The notes below the pieces were generated by a model. That model was given only the letters and a program-made list of their open reading frames with translations, did not search any database and had not been told where the DNA came from. From contig JADJTO010000006.1 of the NCBI GenBank assembly GCA_016711105.1, forward strand, positions 62,001 to 126,000: 64,000 nt of DNA. Direction: 5' to 3'. Positions 1 through 7,873 of the stretch are shown piece after piece (position 1 is the first letter of the stretch; each line of letters opens with the position of its first letter). The position numbers and the translations under genes were made by a program. The DNA is from Micropruina sp. Its GTDB lineage: Bacteria; Actinomycetota; Actinomycetes; Propionibacteriales; Propionibacteriaceae.

Positions 1-2
1 TG

Positions 3-215
3 GTGATCTACTGCGTGGTTGAAGTCGCGCAGTCGGATCCGATGCGGGTCCGGGTGATGCCACGCTGGCTCTGGGCCGTGCTGATCATCCTCGTGCCTGG
101 TGTCGGAGCGGTCGCGTGGTTGGTGTTCGGCCGCCCGGTTCGCTCCCGTGCCCGTAAGCCACCCACCCGTCCGACCGCCCCTGACGACGACGCGGACTTC
201 CTGCGCGGATTGTGA
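3..215 (+). CDS. PLDc_N-type small membrane protein (5' end cut off)
   Basis: C-terminal part of a small membrane protein of the phospholipase D-nuclease N-terminal (PLDc_N) type. The readable part begins with an IYCVVEVAQSD segment, then a basic MPRWLW junction, a second membrane helix (AVLIILVPGVGAVAWLVFG) and a polar acidic tail. Family members normally start with a hydrophobic helix about 10-15 residues further upstream, so the true start lies before base 1; the GTG at base 3 is only the first codon available. These proteins are thought to sit in the cell membrane and their function is not established. A T-run follows at 220-226 without an obvious hairpin. Confidence 0.7.
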   Translation: MIYCVVEVAQSDPMRVRVMPRWLWAVLIILVPGVGAVAWLVFGRPVRSRARKPPTRPTAPDDDADFLRGL

Positions 216-279
216 CTGCCCTTTTTTCGCACCATTTCTGAGATTTCCCTAAAGGAATGATGTGTGAGAACCTGAGACG

Positions 280-957
280 GTGCTCCTGTTCCTTAAGAAC
301 ATCACCGTCGGCGTGGCCGCGCTCGGTGTGGTCGCGGTGGGTGGCATTTCAGCGACGCTGAGCAATGCGTCATCAGCGCCAATCGCCACTCCTGTGATCG
401 CGGCCACCCAGGCACCAGCCACCGCACCCGATCAGGAACTGATCGAGACCCGCGATCAACTCGCCTTCGATCGGGCCGCTGATCGGCTGGTCGATCCCCA
501 GTTGATCAGCCTTGAAGCGGGCGACCGCCGGGACCGGCTCACCACGTCCGCAGCCCAGATCACCGCGCAGCGCAAGGCGATCCAGAAGAAGCTCAAGGCG
601 GAAGCGAAGGCTCGCGCCGAGCGGTTCAAGGAGCTTGGCTACGACCCCTCGGTCACCGACCCGCGTGAGATCGCCCGGCAAATGGCCCAGAACAAGTACG
701 GATGGGGCGAGACCCAGTTCTCCTGCTACGACAACATCATCATCCGAGAGAGCAACTGGCGTTGGAACGCCGACAACCCCACCTCCAGCGCCTACGGGAT
801 CCCGCAGGCCCTCCCCGGGCGGAAGATGGCCAGCGCCGGAGCCGACTGGCTGACTAACCCGGCCACGCAGATCAAGTGGGGCCTCGGCTACGTCAAGGAA
901 CGCTTCGGAACCCCCTGCGCCGCCTGGGCGTTCAAGCGAGCCCACGGCTGGTACTGA
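280..957 (+). CDS. Secreted transglycosylase/lysozyme-like protein
   Basis: 225-residue exported protein. Residues 1-30 form a signal peptide (hydrophobic VGVAALGVVAVGGISA). Residues about 85-120 are a charged, probably coiled-coil segment rich in Ala, Lys and Arg. The last 85 residues resemble the lysozyme-like (SLT/aggregation-promoting-factor) fold: a RESNWRW motif with the likely catalytic Glu, SSAYGIPQALPG, and a C-terminal AAWAFKRAHGWY. Such proteins cleave peptidoglycan. The GTG start is the first possible one, because an in-frame stop lies at 265-267; AAAGGAA at 251-257 may be a distant ribosome binding site. Two cysteines (FSCYDN and TPCAAW) could form a disulfide. Exact substrate unknown. 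Confidence 0.75.
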   Translation: MLLFLKNITVGVAALGVVAVGGISATLSNASSAPIATPVIAATQAPATAPDQELIETRDQLAFDRAADRLVDPQLISLEAGDRRDRLTTSAAQITAQRKAIQKKLKAEAKARAERFKELGYDPSVTDPREIARQMAQNKYGWGETQFSCYDNIIIRESNWRWNADNPTSSAYGIPQALPGRKMASAGADWLTNPATQIKWGLGYVKERFGTPCAAWAFKRAHGWY

Positions 958-1028
958 GCGGCGCGCCGGCAGGTTAGCCCGGAGCCCTACGATGGTGGTC
1001 GATTACCCCGTTGTAGGAGGAACTTCTC

Positions 1029-2157
1029 ATGGACGGTGTCAGCCGCCGCACGGCGTTGCTAGGGATGTTGGCTGCCGCTGGTAGTGGGCTGGCGGCCTGC
1101 ACAGCACCTGTAACTGCTCCGAGCACCGGGTCCACCAGCGCTGCGCCCGGGGTCCCCGCCAGTCCCACACCGACCCTGGACACTCGGCCACGTTGGCCGC
1201 TCACCGGCAAGCTGCTCAAGGACGAGTCCGCTGCGAAACACGCGGCAGTGGCGGTGAAGGTTCCGGACAATCGCAACGAGCATCCGCAGGTCGGCCTGGA
1301 CAAGGCCGACATCGTGTTCGTTCAGCTCGACGGCTACCGAGATGCTGCGGGCTACAGCGGCACCCGGCTGATGCCGTTGTTCCATTCGCGGATGCCTAAC
1401 GACGTCGGACCGGTCCGCTCGATCCGACCGGTGGATGTGCCGCTGTTGAGCCCCGTTCACGCGGTCATCGGCAACACCGGCGCGACCGGTTGGGTGCTCA
1501 ACTATGTCGAGGCCTTCAGCGACGACCTGGTCAGCGAGTTGTCCTACATGGCCACCAAGGGCACGGGCTCCTACTCGATCGACCCGACCCGGGTCCGGAC
1601 GTATCAGGGCGTCACCTATTTCGACCGGGCAGTGGTCTGCCATCCGAAAGTTCTTGCCCGGCAGACCACGAAGTTCCGCAAGGGCCCGCCGGTCAGCTAC
1701 TTCCCTTTCGCCACCGCCGCCGACGAGGTGAGCACCGCGTCCGGCAAGCGCGCCCGGACGGTCGGTGTGCCGTGGAAGCCGGGCGACACCTACAACATGA
1801 CCTACACCTACAACGCGGGATCGGGGCGCTACCTGCGCAGCATGCCGTGGGGAAGCCACGTCCTGCGGAACGGAACTCGGATCGCCACCGACAATGTGCT
1901 GGTGATCCGGGCCAAGCAGCGTTACGCCAAGATCTTCAGCGGCAGCGGGGTCAGGAGCCGGTGCACGAGATCATCGACACTCAGGGAAGCTTCCACTACT
2001 TCCACGGCGGGAAGTACGTCACCGGCACGTGGGCCAAGGGTGCGGCGGCAGACCAGTTCAGCTTCACCCTCGCCGACGGCAGCCCGTTGAAGATGGCCCC
2101 CGGCAGACCTACGTGGAACTGCCGCAGCACAACGCCAAGCTGCGGATCTTGGCCTAG
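1029..2157 (+). CDS. DUF3048 (YerB-like) lipoprotein, two frameshifts
   Basis: Secreted lipoprotein with the DUF3048 core. A TAT-like N-terminus (SRRTALLGML) leads to a lipobox ending LAAC at about residue 24. The conserved core runs through GLDKADIVFVQLDG, PLFHSRMPNDVGPVRSIRP and VIGNTGAT. The frame that starts at 1029 goes wrong near 1947-1953 (G4 run); the next frame then reads EPVHEIIDTQGSFHYFHGG until a second slip near 2097-2103 (C5/G run), after which QTYVELPQHNAKLRILA ends at the TAG at 2155-2157. Each slip is repaired by adding one base, giving about 376 residues. The start has AGGAGG just upstream (1016-1021). The stop lies 1 base from that of the convergent response-regulator gene. 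Function of DUF3048 is unknown; it is a cell-surface protein. Confidence 0.8.
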
Positions 2158-2158
2158 C

Positions 2159-2821
2159 TCAGGTCAGGGGCTCAACCGGAGGCACGATGCCATCCTCTAT
2201 CGCCCGCCGGAACAACTCCAACTTCGAGGCCGCCGGACGATCCACCTGGGTGTACTTGGCTCGGATCCGCTTGAGATATTCCTTGACGCTGTTCTCGGTG
2301 ATGAACAGCGTCCGGGCCACTTCGGGAATCTCCAGGCCGGCCGCGTAGAGGGAGAGCACCTGCCGCTCCCGAGGGCCGAGGCTCGCCGCGACGTAGGCCT
2401 GGTCTCCCTCGATCGCGGCCAGCATCTCCTGGCTCAGCACGGTTTGGCCCTCCGCCACCGCCAGAATCGACGCCACGGTCTGGGCGATCGGTTCGGCTTT
2501 GCGACAGATCCCGTCCGCTCCCCCGGCCAAGGCCCGCCGAACCATCCGGATGTTGTCCGCGATCGAATACACCAGCACCCGGAACCCGGCATCGATCAAC
2601 GCCTCCACGTTGTCCTTCGGATCGGAGCCGTCATCGAGGGACAGATCCAGCAACACCACATCGGCGTCGACATCTTGACTCAGCAGCTCCGTGACGGTCG
2701 GCGCCGAGCCGACGATCACGACCGACTGTTGGGTGTGGTGACCGAGTGCGGCGGTGAGCCCAAGGCGGATCGCCTCGTGGTCATCGACGATCACCGTACG
2801 GACGGGACGCAGAACACTCAT
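2159..2821 (-). CDS. NarL/LuxR-type response regulator
   Basis: 220-residue DNA-binding response regulator. The receiver domain (about 1-125) has the acidic pair in VIVDDHEA, the phospho-acceptor Asp in VVLLDLSLDDG and a conserved Lys in CRKAEP. The C-terminal LuxR helix-turn-helix (about 150-210) has LGPRERQVLSLYAAG and ITENSVKEYLKRIRAKY. Its ATG overlaps the stop of the upstream sensor kinase gene (ATGA), so the two are probably translationally coupled and act as a pair. Target genes cannot be told from sequence. It is the last gene of a three-gene operon with the kinase and a nucleoside deaminase. Confidence 0.92.
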   Translation of the reverse strand: MSVLRPVRTVIVDDHEAIRLGLTAALGHHTQQSVVIVGSAPTVTELLSQDVDADVVLLDLSLDDGSDPKDNVEALIDAGFRVLVYSIADNIRMVRRALAGGADGICRKAEPIAQTVASILAVAEGQTVLSQEMLAAIEGDQAYVAASLGPRERQVLSLYAAGLEIPEVARTLFITENSVKEYLKRIRAKYTQVDRPAASKLELFRRAIEDGIVPPVEPLT

Positions 2822-5052
2822 GTCTCTCTCACTGAGATGGCACCGGCTTCGTCAATCATGGTGAGTCGACTCCCCCGGCCCACTGCGACAGACAAGATAG
2901 TAACCGCCTCGGGGTAACCTTCCGGCGCTGCCCGAGCCACGATACGTCCGCCATCGGTGGAGTTGACCAACTCCTCGAGCTGCCTCAGCGTCGCGTGCCG
3001 AACAGGTTCGGGCAGCCGAGACCCCCGATTGTCGACCAGAGTCACGTCCACGCCGCGGCTTCGGGCGGCACCGATGGCATCAGACACGCCCCGCGAAATC
3101 AGGTTGCCGGCTCGCAGACCGTCGCGGAGGCGACCCTCGAGGACTCGGCACTGGCGACGTTCGTCGTCGGTCAACTCGTGGGCCGGGTCGGCCACTTTGC
3201 TCAACATCGGCGCCACCTGCTCGCGGATGTCGGTCAGCCACACCTCGCGCAACACCAGGGCGGAGAAGCTGGCCGCCAGGTGCTTGGTTGATTCCTGAGT
3301 GGCCTGTTTCAGCGCGGCCAACTGATCCCCGACGCTGCGTAGTCCGCGCAGGATCAAACTGGCCAGCCCGAGCCAGAGCAGGGTGCCGAAGAGGACGCGG
3401 ACGATCTCGGTCGCCCCCAGCCCCCCCTGCAGGGCCCAGACGACGACCTGACCGGTGAAGATCAAGGCCCCGCTCCACGCCACCCAGCGCTGTTGGCGAA
3501 CCAACAAGGTGATCAGCAGCACCATCACCACCGAACTGTGCCAGGTGGCATAGCCCGGCCAGACCCCCGGGGGGAGGACGGAGTGCACAAGTGCCGTCAT
3601 CGTCGCCAGCAGGCCAAGCACCCCCAGGGCGGCTGGGAGCGACAGCCCCGCCCGGTCGGTGCCGCTGAGTGCCAGTCCGGCTGCAGCAATTGCGACGAGC
3701 TGCGCGATCAGCACCGGCCAAATCGAGGTGACCTCGCTCAGCGCCGTCCAGCCGATGAAGATCTGTGCCGCTACCAGCCCCCACACCAAGTAGCCGAACA
3801 ACGTGGGCTGGACCGCCGACATCAGCCCCGCGGAATCCTGATCTTCGACGGCGTCGGGGCCTCGCCAGCTGAGGGTCACCCTGCTGCCCTTGCCCGGAGC
3901 CGAGACGACGTCGGCCCGGCCGCCGATGGTTTCCATCCGTTGGATCAGGGACACCCGGATCCCTAGGCGCGCCTCCGGCACTCGGCCCGGATCGAAACCG
4001 CGACCATCATCGGCGATCTCGATCGTGAGTCCGCTCGTCCCACCCTCAGCGGTGGCGGCGACGTCGACCTCCACCGCCGTGGCGTCAGCGTGCCGCTCCG
4101 CGTTCAGCGTCGCTTCGCGCACCGCTTGCCCGAGCGTGCTGGCCACCAGTTGGCTGATCCGAAGCGCAGGGTCGTTCCGGGTCAGTCGCACCCGGGCGAT
4201 GGCGCAGACGGATTCGACGATGTCCTTGATCAGCCGGGTGAACTGGGCTGCTGTCACCGGCGGGCCGGCGTCGGCCGCGCGTTCGGGGCCAGACAACGTG
4301 GCCAGTGCCCTCGCGGCCAGCCCTGCAACGTGCGGATCATGGGCGCTTGACGATTGCGCCGCGGCGACCAGGGTGGTCATCACCTGGTCGTGAATGATCC
4401 CGTCGAGACGGGTGCGCTCCTCAGTCAGAGCCTGCTCCAGGGCTGCGTCCACTTCGGCGCGGTGCGAGGCGGCCACGCTGGCGTCCAGTTCTTGCACCAG
4501 CGCGCTCCGGTAGTGGAGCACGACGATCAGCGCCGACGGCAACACCAACAGAGTGAGGCTGTCCTGGGCCGCATGGATCAGTGAAGCCGACCCGCCCGAG
4601 GGAGTCATCCGGATCCCGCCGAAGGCCAAGGAGGCGACCATCGCGAAGATCAGCCCGACCCGAAGCCCACCGGCCACCGCAGAACAGAAGGCGGCCACGC
4701 CGACACACATCCAGATCCACGGCGACCCGGGGTTGACCAGCCCCTGCTGCCAGCCCCACGGCCAGGTCACCACGCCGATCAAGACGATGCCGGCGTACAG
4801 ACCGGCCAGAATGTGGAACGGGCCCTCCAGCCACGCGTAGACGGGCATCAGGAGGCTGAGCGCGATGATCGAACCGCCGATCACGGCCAGCCAGAGCGGG
4901 TGCAGGTGATCGAACTGGTTCGCGCCCATGAACAATGCCGGGATCAGGCTGGCCATACAGGTGGCCGTGATCGCCCGATTCATCCACACCGACAACCCGG
5001 ACGTGGTCACCCCACGCAGCGGACGTGCGACGGGAGATTCTCCTGGCATCAC
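2818..5052 (-). CDS. Double-module membrane sensor histidine kinase
   Basis: 744-residue HisKA_3-type sensor kinase. Six predicted membrane helices (about 30-190) precede a dimerisation/phospho-acceptor segment LDGIIHDQVMTTL and a HATPase domain with an N-box (REATLNAERHAD), a G1-like motif (ADDGRGFDP) and a G2-like motif (APGKGSRVTLSW), ending near residue 400. Unusually, a second set of about five membrane helices follows (residues about 415-590), and then a second cytoplasmic kinase-like stretch (from HLAASFSALVLREVW to the C-terminus) with no recognisable G boxes. Ordinary family members are 380-450 residues and stop after the HATPase. The start overlaps the deaminase stop and the stop overlaps the regulator start, both ATGA. 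Signal unknown. Confidence 0.88.
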   Translation of the reverse strand: MMPGESPVARPLRGVTTSGLSVWMNRAITATCMASLIPALFMGANQFDHLHPLWLAVIGGSIIALSLLMPVYAWLEGPFHILAGLYAGIVLIGVVTWPWGWQQGLVNPGSPWIWMCVGVAAFCSAVAGGLRVGLIFAMVASLAFGGIRMTPSGGSASLIHAAQDSLTLLVLPSALIVVLHYRSALVQELDASVAASHRAEVDAALEQALTEERTRLDGIIHDQVMTTLVAAAQSSSAHDPHVAGLAARALATLSGPERAADAGPPVTAAQFTRLIKDIVESVCAIARVRLTRNDPALRISQLVASTLGQAVREATLNAERHADATAVEVDVAATAEGGTSGLTIEIADDGRGFDPGRVPEARLGIRVSLIQRMETIGGRADVVSAPGKGSRVTLSWRGPDAVEDQDSAGLMSAVQPTLFGYLVWGLVAAQIFIGWTALSEVTSIWPVLIAQLVAIAAAGLALSGTDRAGLSLPAALGVLGLLATMTALVHSVLPPGVWPGYATWHSSVVMVLLITLLVRQQRWVAWSGALIFTGQVVVWALQGGLGATEIVRVLFGTLLWLGLASLILRGLRSVGDQLAALKQATQESTKHLAASFSALVLREVWLTDIREQVAPMLSKVADPAHELTDDERRQCRVLEGRLRDGLRAGNLISRGVSDAIGAARSRGVDVTLVDNRGSRLPEPVRHATLRQLEELVNSTDGGRIVARAAPEGYPEAVTILSVAVGRGSRLTMIDEAGAISVRET

Positions 5053-5492
5053 ATCTCCCAGTCGACCAAGCCGTCCGCATCATGTTCGCCCGCTGGCCAG
5101 ACGGCGCGCACAATCCCGGCCGCGGAGAGCGCTTTGCGGCAGCCCGGACACGGAGGGTCGGTGATGTAGGCGGTGGCACCCTTCGTGTCCCGCGTGGCGA
5201 ACAACAGTGCGTTCACCTCGGCGTGGATGGCGATACAGAAGCCCGGCGTCCCGGGACGGTCGTAGTCGCCCAAACCGGGCACCTGATCGTAATCGAGCTT
5301 TCCCCGGGGGCAAGCACCCTCCAGGCAGTCGGGTCGCCCGGGCGCCGCACCGTTGTAACCGGTGGCGATGATCCGCCGATCCATCACCAGGACCGCTCCG
5401 ACTCGTCGCCGCGTGCACTTTGCCCGAACGGCAACAGCCGTGGCGATGCCCAGGAAGTACTGGTCCCAGTTCGGAACCTGATGCTCGGTCAT
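5049..5492 (-). CDS. Cytidine/deoxycytidylate deaminase family protein
   Basis: 147-residue zinc-dependent deaminase of the dCMP/ComEB type. Zinc ligands and the catalytic Glu are visible in HAEVNALLF and PPCPGCRKAL; the substrate loop GYNGAAPGRPDC is also typical of dCMP deaminases. I chose the ATG at 5492 (MTEHQVPNW) because GAGGAG lies 4-9 bases upstream; an upstream ATG at 5546 would add 18 unconserved residues. Its stop overlaps the start of the sensor kinase by ATGA, so a nucleotide-salvage-type enzyme heads a two-component operon. The substrate could be dCMP, cytidine or another aminated base; sequence alone does not decide. Confidence 0.85.
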   Translation of the reverse strand: MTEHQVPNWDQYFLGIATAVAVRAKCTRRRVGAVLVMDRRIIATGYNGAAPGRPDCLEGACPRGKLDYDQVPGLGDYDRPGTPGFCIAIHAEVNALLFATRDTKGATAYITDPPCPGCRKALSAAGIVRAVWPAGEHDADGLVDWEM

Positions 5493-5660
5493 CTCACTCC
5501 TCGGCAGGCTAGCGCCAATCATGGCAGGAATCATGAGGCGGGGCACTCGCTTTCCTGTTCAACTGCCCGCAGATGCGGGAAATGCCTACTCATTACTAAG
5601 AATCTGCGAGGCCTGGCCGGTGTTGCACCAGCCGAAACATCCGCCGCCTGATCAGGTGGG

Positions 5661-6419
5661 TCAAGCCGAACGGCGTAGCGCGCGATCGGCCCGAACCTGG
5701 GCATCGAACTTGGCCAGGACCCGTGAGACCACCAGCGAGGCGGCCCCCAGCGGCTCGGTGACCAGGTCGGCGCCGGCGCGACCTAGTTGACTGTGGAAGA
5801 ACCCGTGCCCCAGCAGGTACGAGCCGACCACCACCCGGCGCGCGCCTTCATCGCGGGCCTGCTCCACCGCCTCACCGACGGACGGCTTGGCCGACGAACC
5901 GAAGCCGACACTGACCGGCCCACCCCATAGCTCACGCAATTGCCCGGCCACCTTGTGCAAGGCCTCCGTTGCCTGCGGCCGACTCGACCCGGCGGCGGCG
6001 ACCACCACCGCGTCCGAGGAATCAGCCCGAGCCTGCTTCAACCGTCGCCAGAGCACGTTGGTCAGAAAGGTGTCCGGGCCGAGCGGACCGGTGGAGACGG
6101 CCATGTCGGAGACTCTGACCGCCTCGGCCACGTCCACTTCGGTGTGATAGCCCTCCGAGAGCAGCAGCGGAATCACGATCACCCGGTAGCCCAGACCGAC
6201 CAGGTTGTTCACCACGGACTGCACCTTGGGTTCCTGAACGTCCACGTAGGCGTCCTCGACCCGAACACCGGGACGGAACCGTCGCAGTTGGGCGCACAGC
6301 TCGCGCACCACGTCCTGGCCGCGGCCGTCCCGCGTCCCGTGGGCGCAGAGCACGACCGCCAACGGGGAGAGGCTCGCGTCACGTCCGGGTCGACTCTGCC
6401 GCAGATTAGTCATTCTCAT
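5661..6419 (-). CDS. Sirohydrochlorin chelatase (CbiX/SirB-like)
   Basis: 252-residue protein with two CbiX/SirB-type halves. The first has the metal-binding CAHGTRDGRG followed by QEPKVQSVVNNLVGLGYRVIVIPLLLSEGYHTEVD; the second half (about 125-230) has AAAGSSRP and GSYLLGHGFFHSQL. Enzymes of this family insert Fe or Co into sirohydrochlorin. Placed last in the nitrate/nitrite operon, its likely job is to make siroheme for NirB. The start overlaps the stop of the HemD-like gene (ATGA at 6416-6419); a second ATG at 6413 is also possible. The 240-residue two-domain form is usual in Actinomycetota. Confidence 0.87.
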   Translation of the reverse strand: MRMTNLRQSRPGRDASLSPLAVVLCAHGTRDGRGQDVVRELCAQLRRFRPGVRVEDAYVDVQEPKVQSVVNNLVGLGYRVIVIPLLLSEGYHTEVDVAEAVRVSDMAVSTGPLGPDTFLTNVLWRRLKQARADSSDAVVVAAAGSSRPQATEALHKVAGQLRELWGGPVSVGFGSSAKPSVGEAVEQARDEGARRVVVGSYLLGHGFFHSQLGRAGADLVTEPLGAASLVVSRVLAKFDAQVRADRALRRSA

Positions 6420-7533
6420 CGCCCCACCACCGCCAATCGGTATCCACGCTTGACCACTGTCCGGACCAGGTCGGGAGCGCCCAGGTTCTCCCTGAGCCGC
6501 GCCACTGCCACGTCGACGGCGTGCCCGTCGGCCGATCCGCCGGGCAACACGGCCAGAATCGCGTCCCGGCCCACCACCCGTCCGCCGGCTTCGGCCAGCA
6601 GCCGGAGCAGGGACAGGCTGGAGGGCGTCAACGGCAGCAGTTCACCCTCCAGCAGGGCGGCGCCGCGCAGCACCCGCAACTCTCCGGCCGGGGTGGGGTT
6701 GTTCACCCCGGACTCCTCGCCGAGCCGTTCCACCAGCATCCGGACGAGGGCTCCCAGGCGGTAACGGTCGGGCACCAGCGGTGTGATCCCGGCATCGGTG
6801 AGGGGTTGCGCAGTGACAACCCCCACCGCGGCCGCCACCATCCCAGCGGCAAAGGCGTCGCGGACGTGGCAGAACAAGTCCTCGTGCCGGGCCGCCTCCA
6901 GGAACGCCGCCGCACCGGGCGCGGAGGTGAAGGCCACCGCGTCGTAGCGCCGCAGCGCCACCTGGCGTAGGGCCGTCCGGAGGATCTGCTGATCGGGGGC
7001 CGGGCCCCACCGGTAGACCACCAGCGACTGCACCTCGGCGCCGGCCGCCATGAAGGCATCGTCCAGGCCGTCGGAGCCTGCGCCGTGATGCTGGATCGCG
7101 ATCCGCAGCCCACGGACGCCCTGGCCGATCAGCTTGGTCTTGATTTCGGCGCTGGTCTCCGATTCCGCGACCCAGTCGGCATTCAGGCCCAGGGTCTGGA
7201 TCGCCCCCGAGCCTTGGGCCCGCGGGCGATCAGCCGACTGCGATCCAACAGGGCCAGCAACTCGTTCAGCACCCCGGCCGCGTCGGCGGCTTCGGCCCAG
7301 CCCCGCAGTCCGACTCCCGTGGTGATCACCACGATGTCGGGCGGATCGGCGAGCAGTTGAAGCGTCCGGCGGATCAACTCCGGGTCGTCGACGTGCGGAA
7401 CGATCGACAGCACGGGGGCGTGATCGACGCTGGCACCGCGCCGTTCCAGCGCGGCACCGAGCTCACCGGCGCGCCGCTGTGCTGTGATCAGCACCCGACA
7501 CCCGGCGAGCTCCTGGCCCAACTTGCCCACCAT
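6416..7533 (-). CDS. Uroporphyrinogen-III synthase-like protein fused to winged helix, one frameshift
   Basis: About 372 residues once repaired. The N-terminal two thirds match the HemD (uroporphyrinogen-III synthase) fold: GCRVLITAQRRAGEL, DIVVITTGVGLRGW, and in the second part DAVAFTSAPGAAAFLEAA. The C-terminal 95 residues form an OmpR/PhoB-type winged helix (LTPSSLSLLRLLAEAGGRVV, DGHAVDVAVARLRENLG, VRTVVKRGYRLAV). The reading frame slips at a G5 run near 7204-7208; adding one G joins ARG to AIQTLGLNADWVAESE. The start at 7533 has GAGGAG upstream and lies 10 bases after nirD. Such fusions occur beside nirBD in Actinomycetota; the protein may be a synthase, a regulator, or both. Confidence 0.82.
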
Positions 7534-7543
7534 TCGCGCCTCC

Positions 7544-7873
7544 TCAGGCCACCTCGACCCAGTCCTCGACCACCCGGACATCCCAGCGCTCAAGAGCTAC
7601 CTCGGGCTGGGTCAGACACCGCCCGGTGGTGAGGTCAAAGGCCTGTTTGTACATCGGCGAAATCAGGGTCGGCACGGTGTCGCCCGCCACCGTGGCGCTG
7701 CCGACGATGCCGCGGGCCATCACGTTGGCGCCGCTGAACGGGTCGTGGTGACCGACCGCATAGACCCGGTCGTCCAACAACCGGACCAGCGCCACCTGAC
7801 GCCCCTCGATCAGCGCCGCCACCGCGCGCTCGGGCTGCAACTCGTGCAGCCGGCACACCCGATGCCAGCTCAC
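7544..7873 (-). CDS. nirD: Nitrite reductase (NADH) small subunit
   Basis: 109-residue Rieske-like small subunit of assimilatory NADH nitrite reductase. It starts at a GTG (7873) that overlaps the TGA of nirB, and reads WHRVCRLHELQPERAVAALIEGRQVALVRL, followed by HDPFSGANVMARGIVG, PTLISPMYKQAFDL and TGRCLTQPEVALERWDVRV. The length equals that of typical NirD. NirD proteins have the Rieske fold but usually lack a full set of cluster ligands, as here. It works with NirB in the cytoplasm to reduce nitrite to ammonium. The longer open frame starting further upstream is not homologous and was dropped. Confidence 0.92.
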   Translation of the reverse strand: MSWHRVCRLHELQPERAVAALIEGRQVALVRLLDDRVYAVGHHDPFSGANVMARGIVGSATVAGDTVPTLISPMYKQAFDLTTGRCLTQPEVALERWDVRVVEDWVEVA

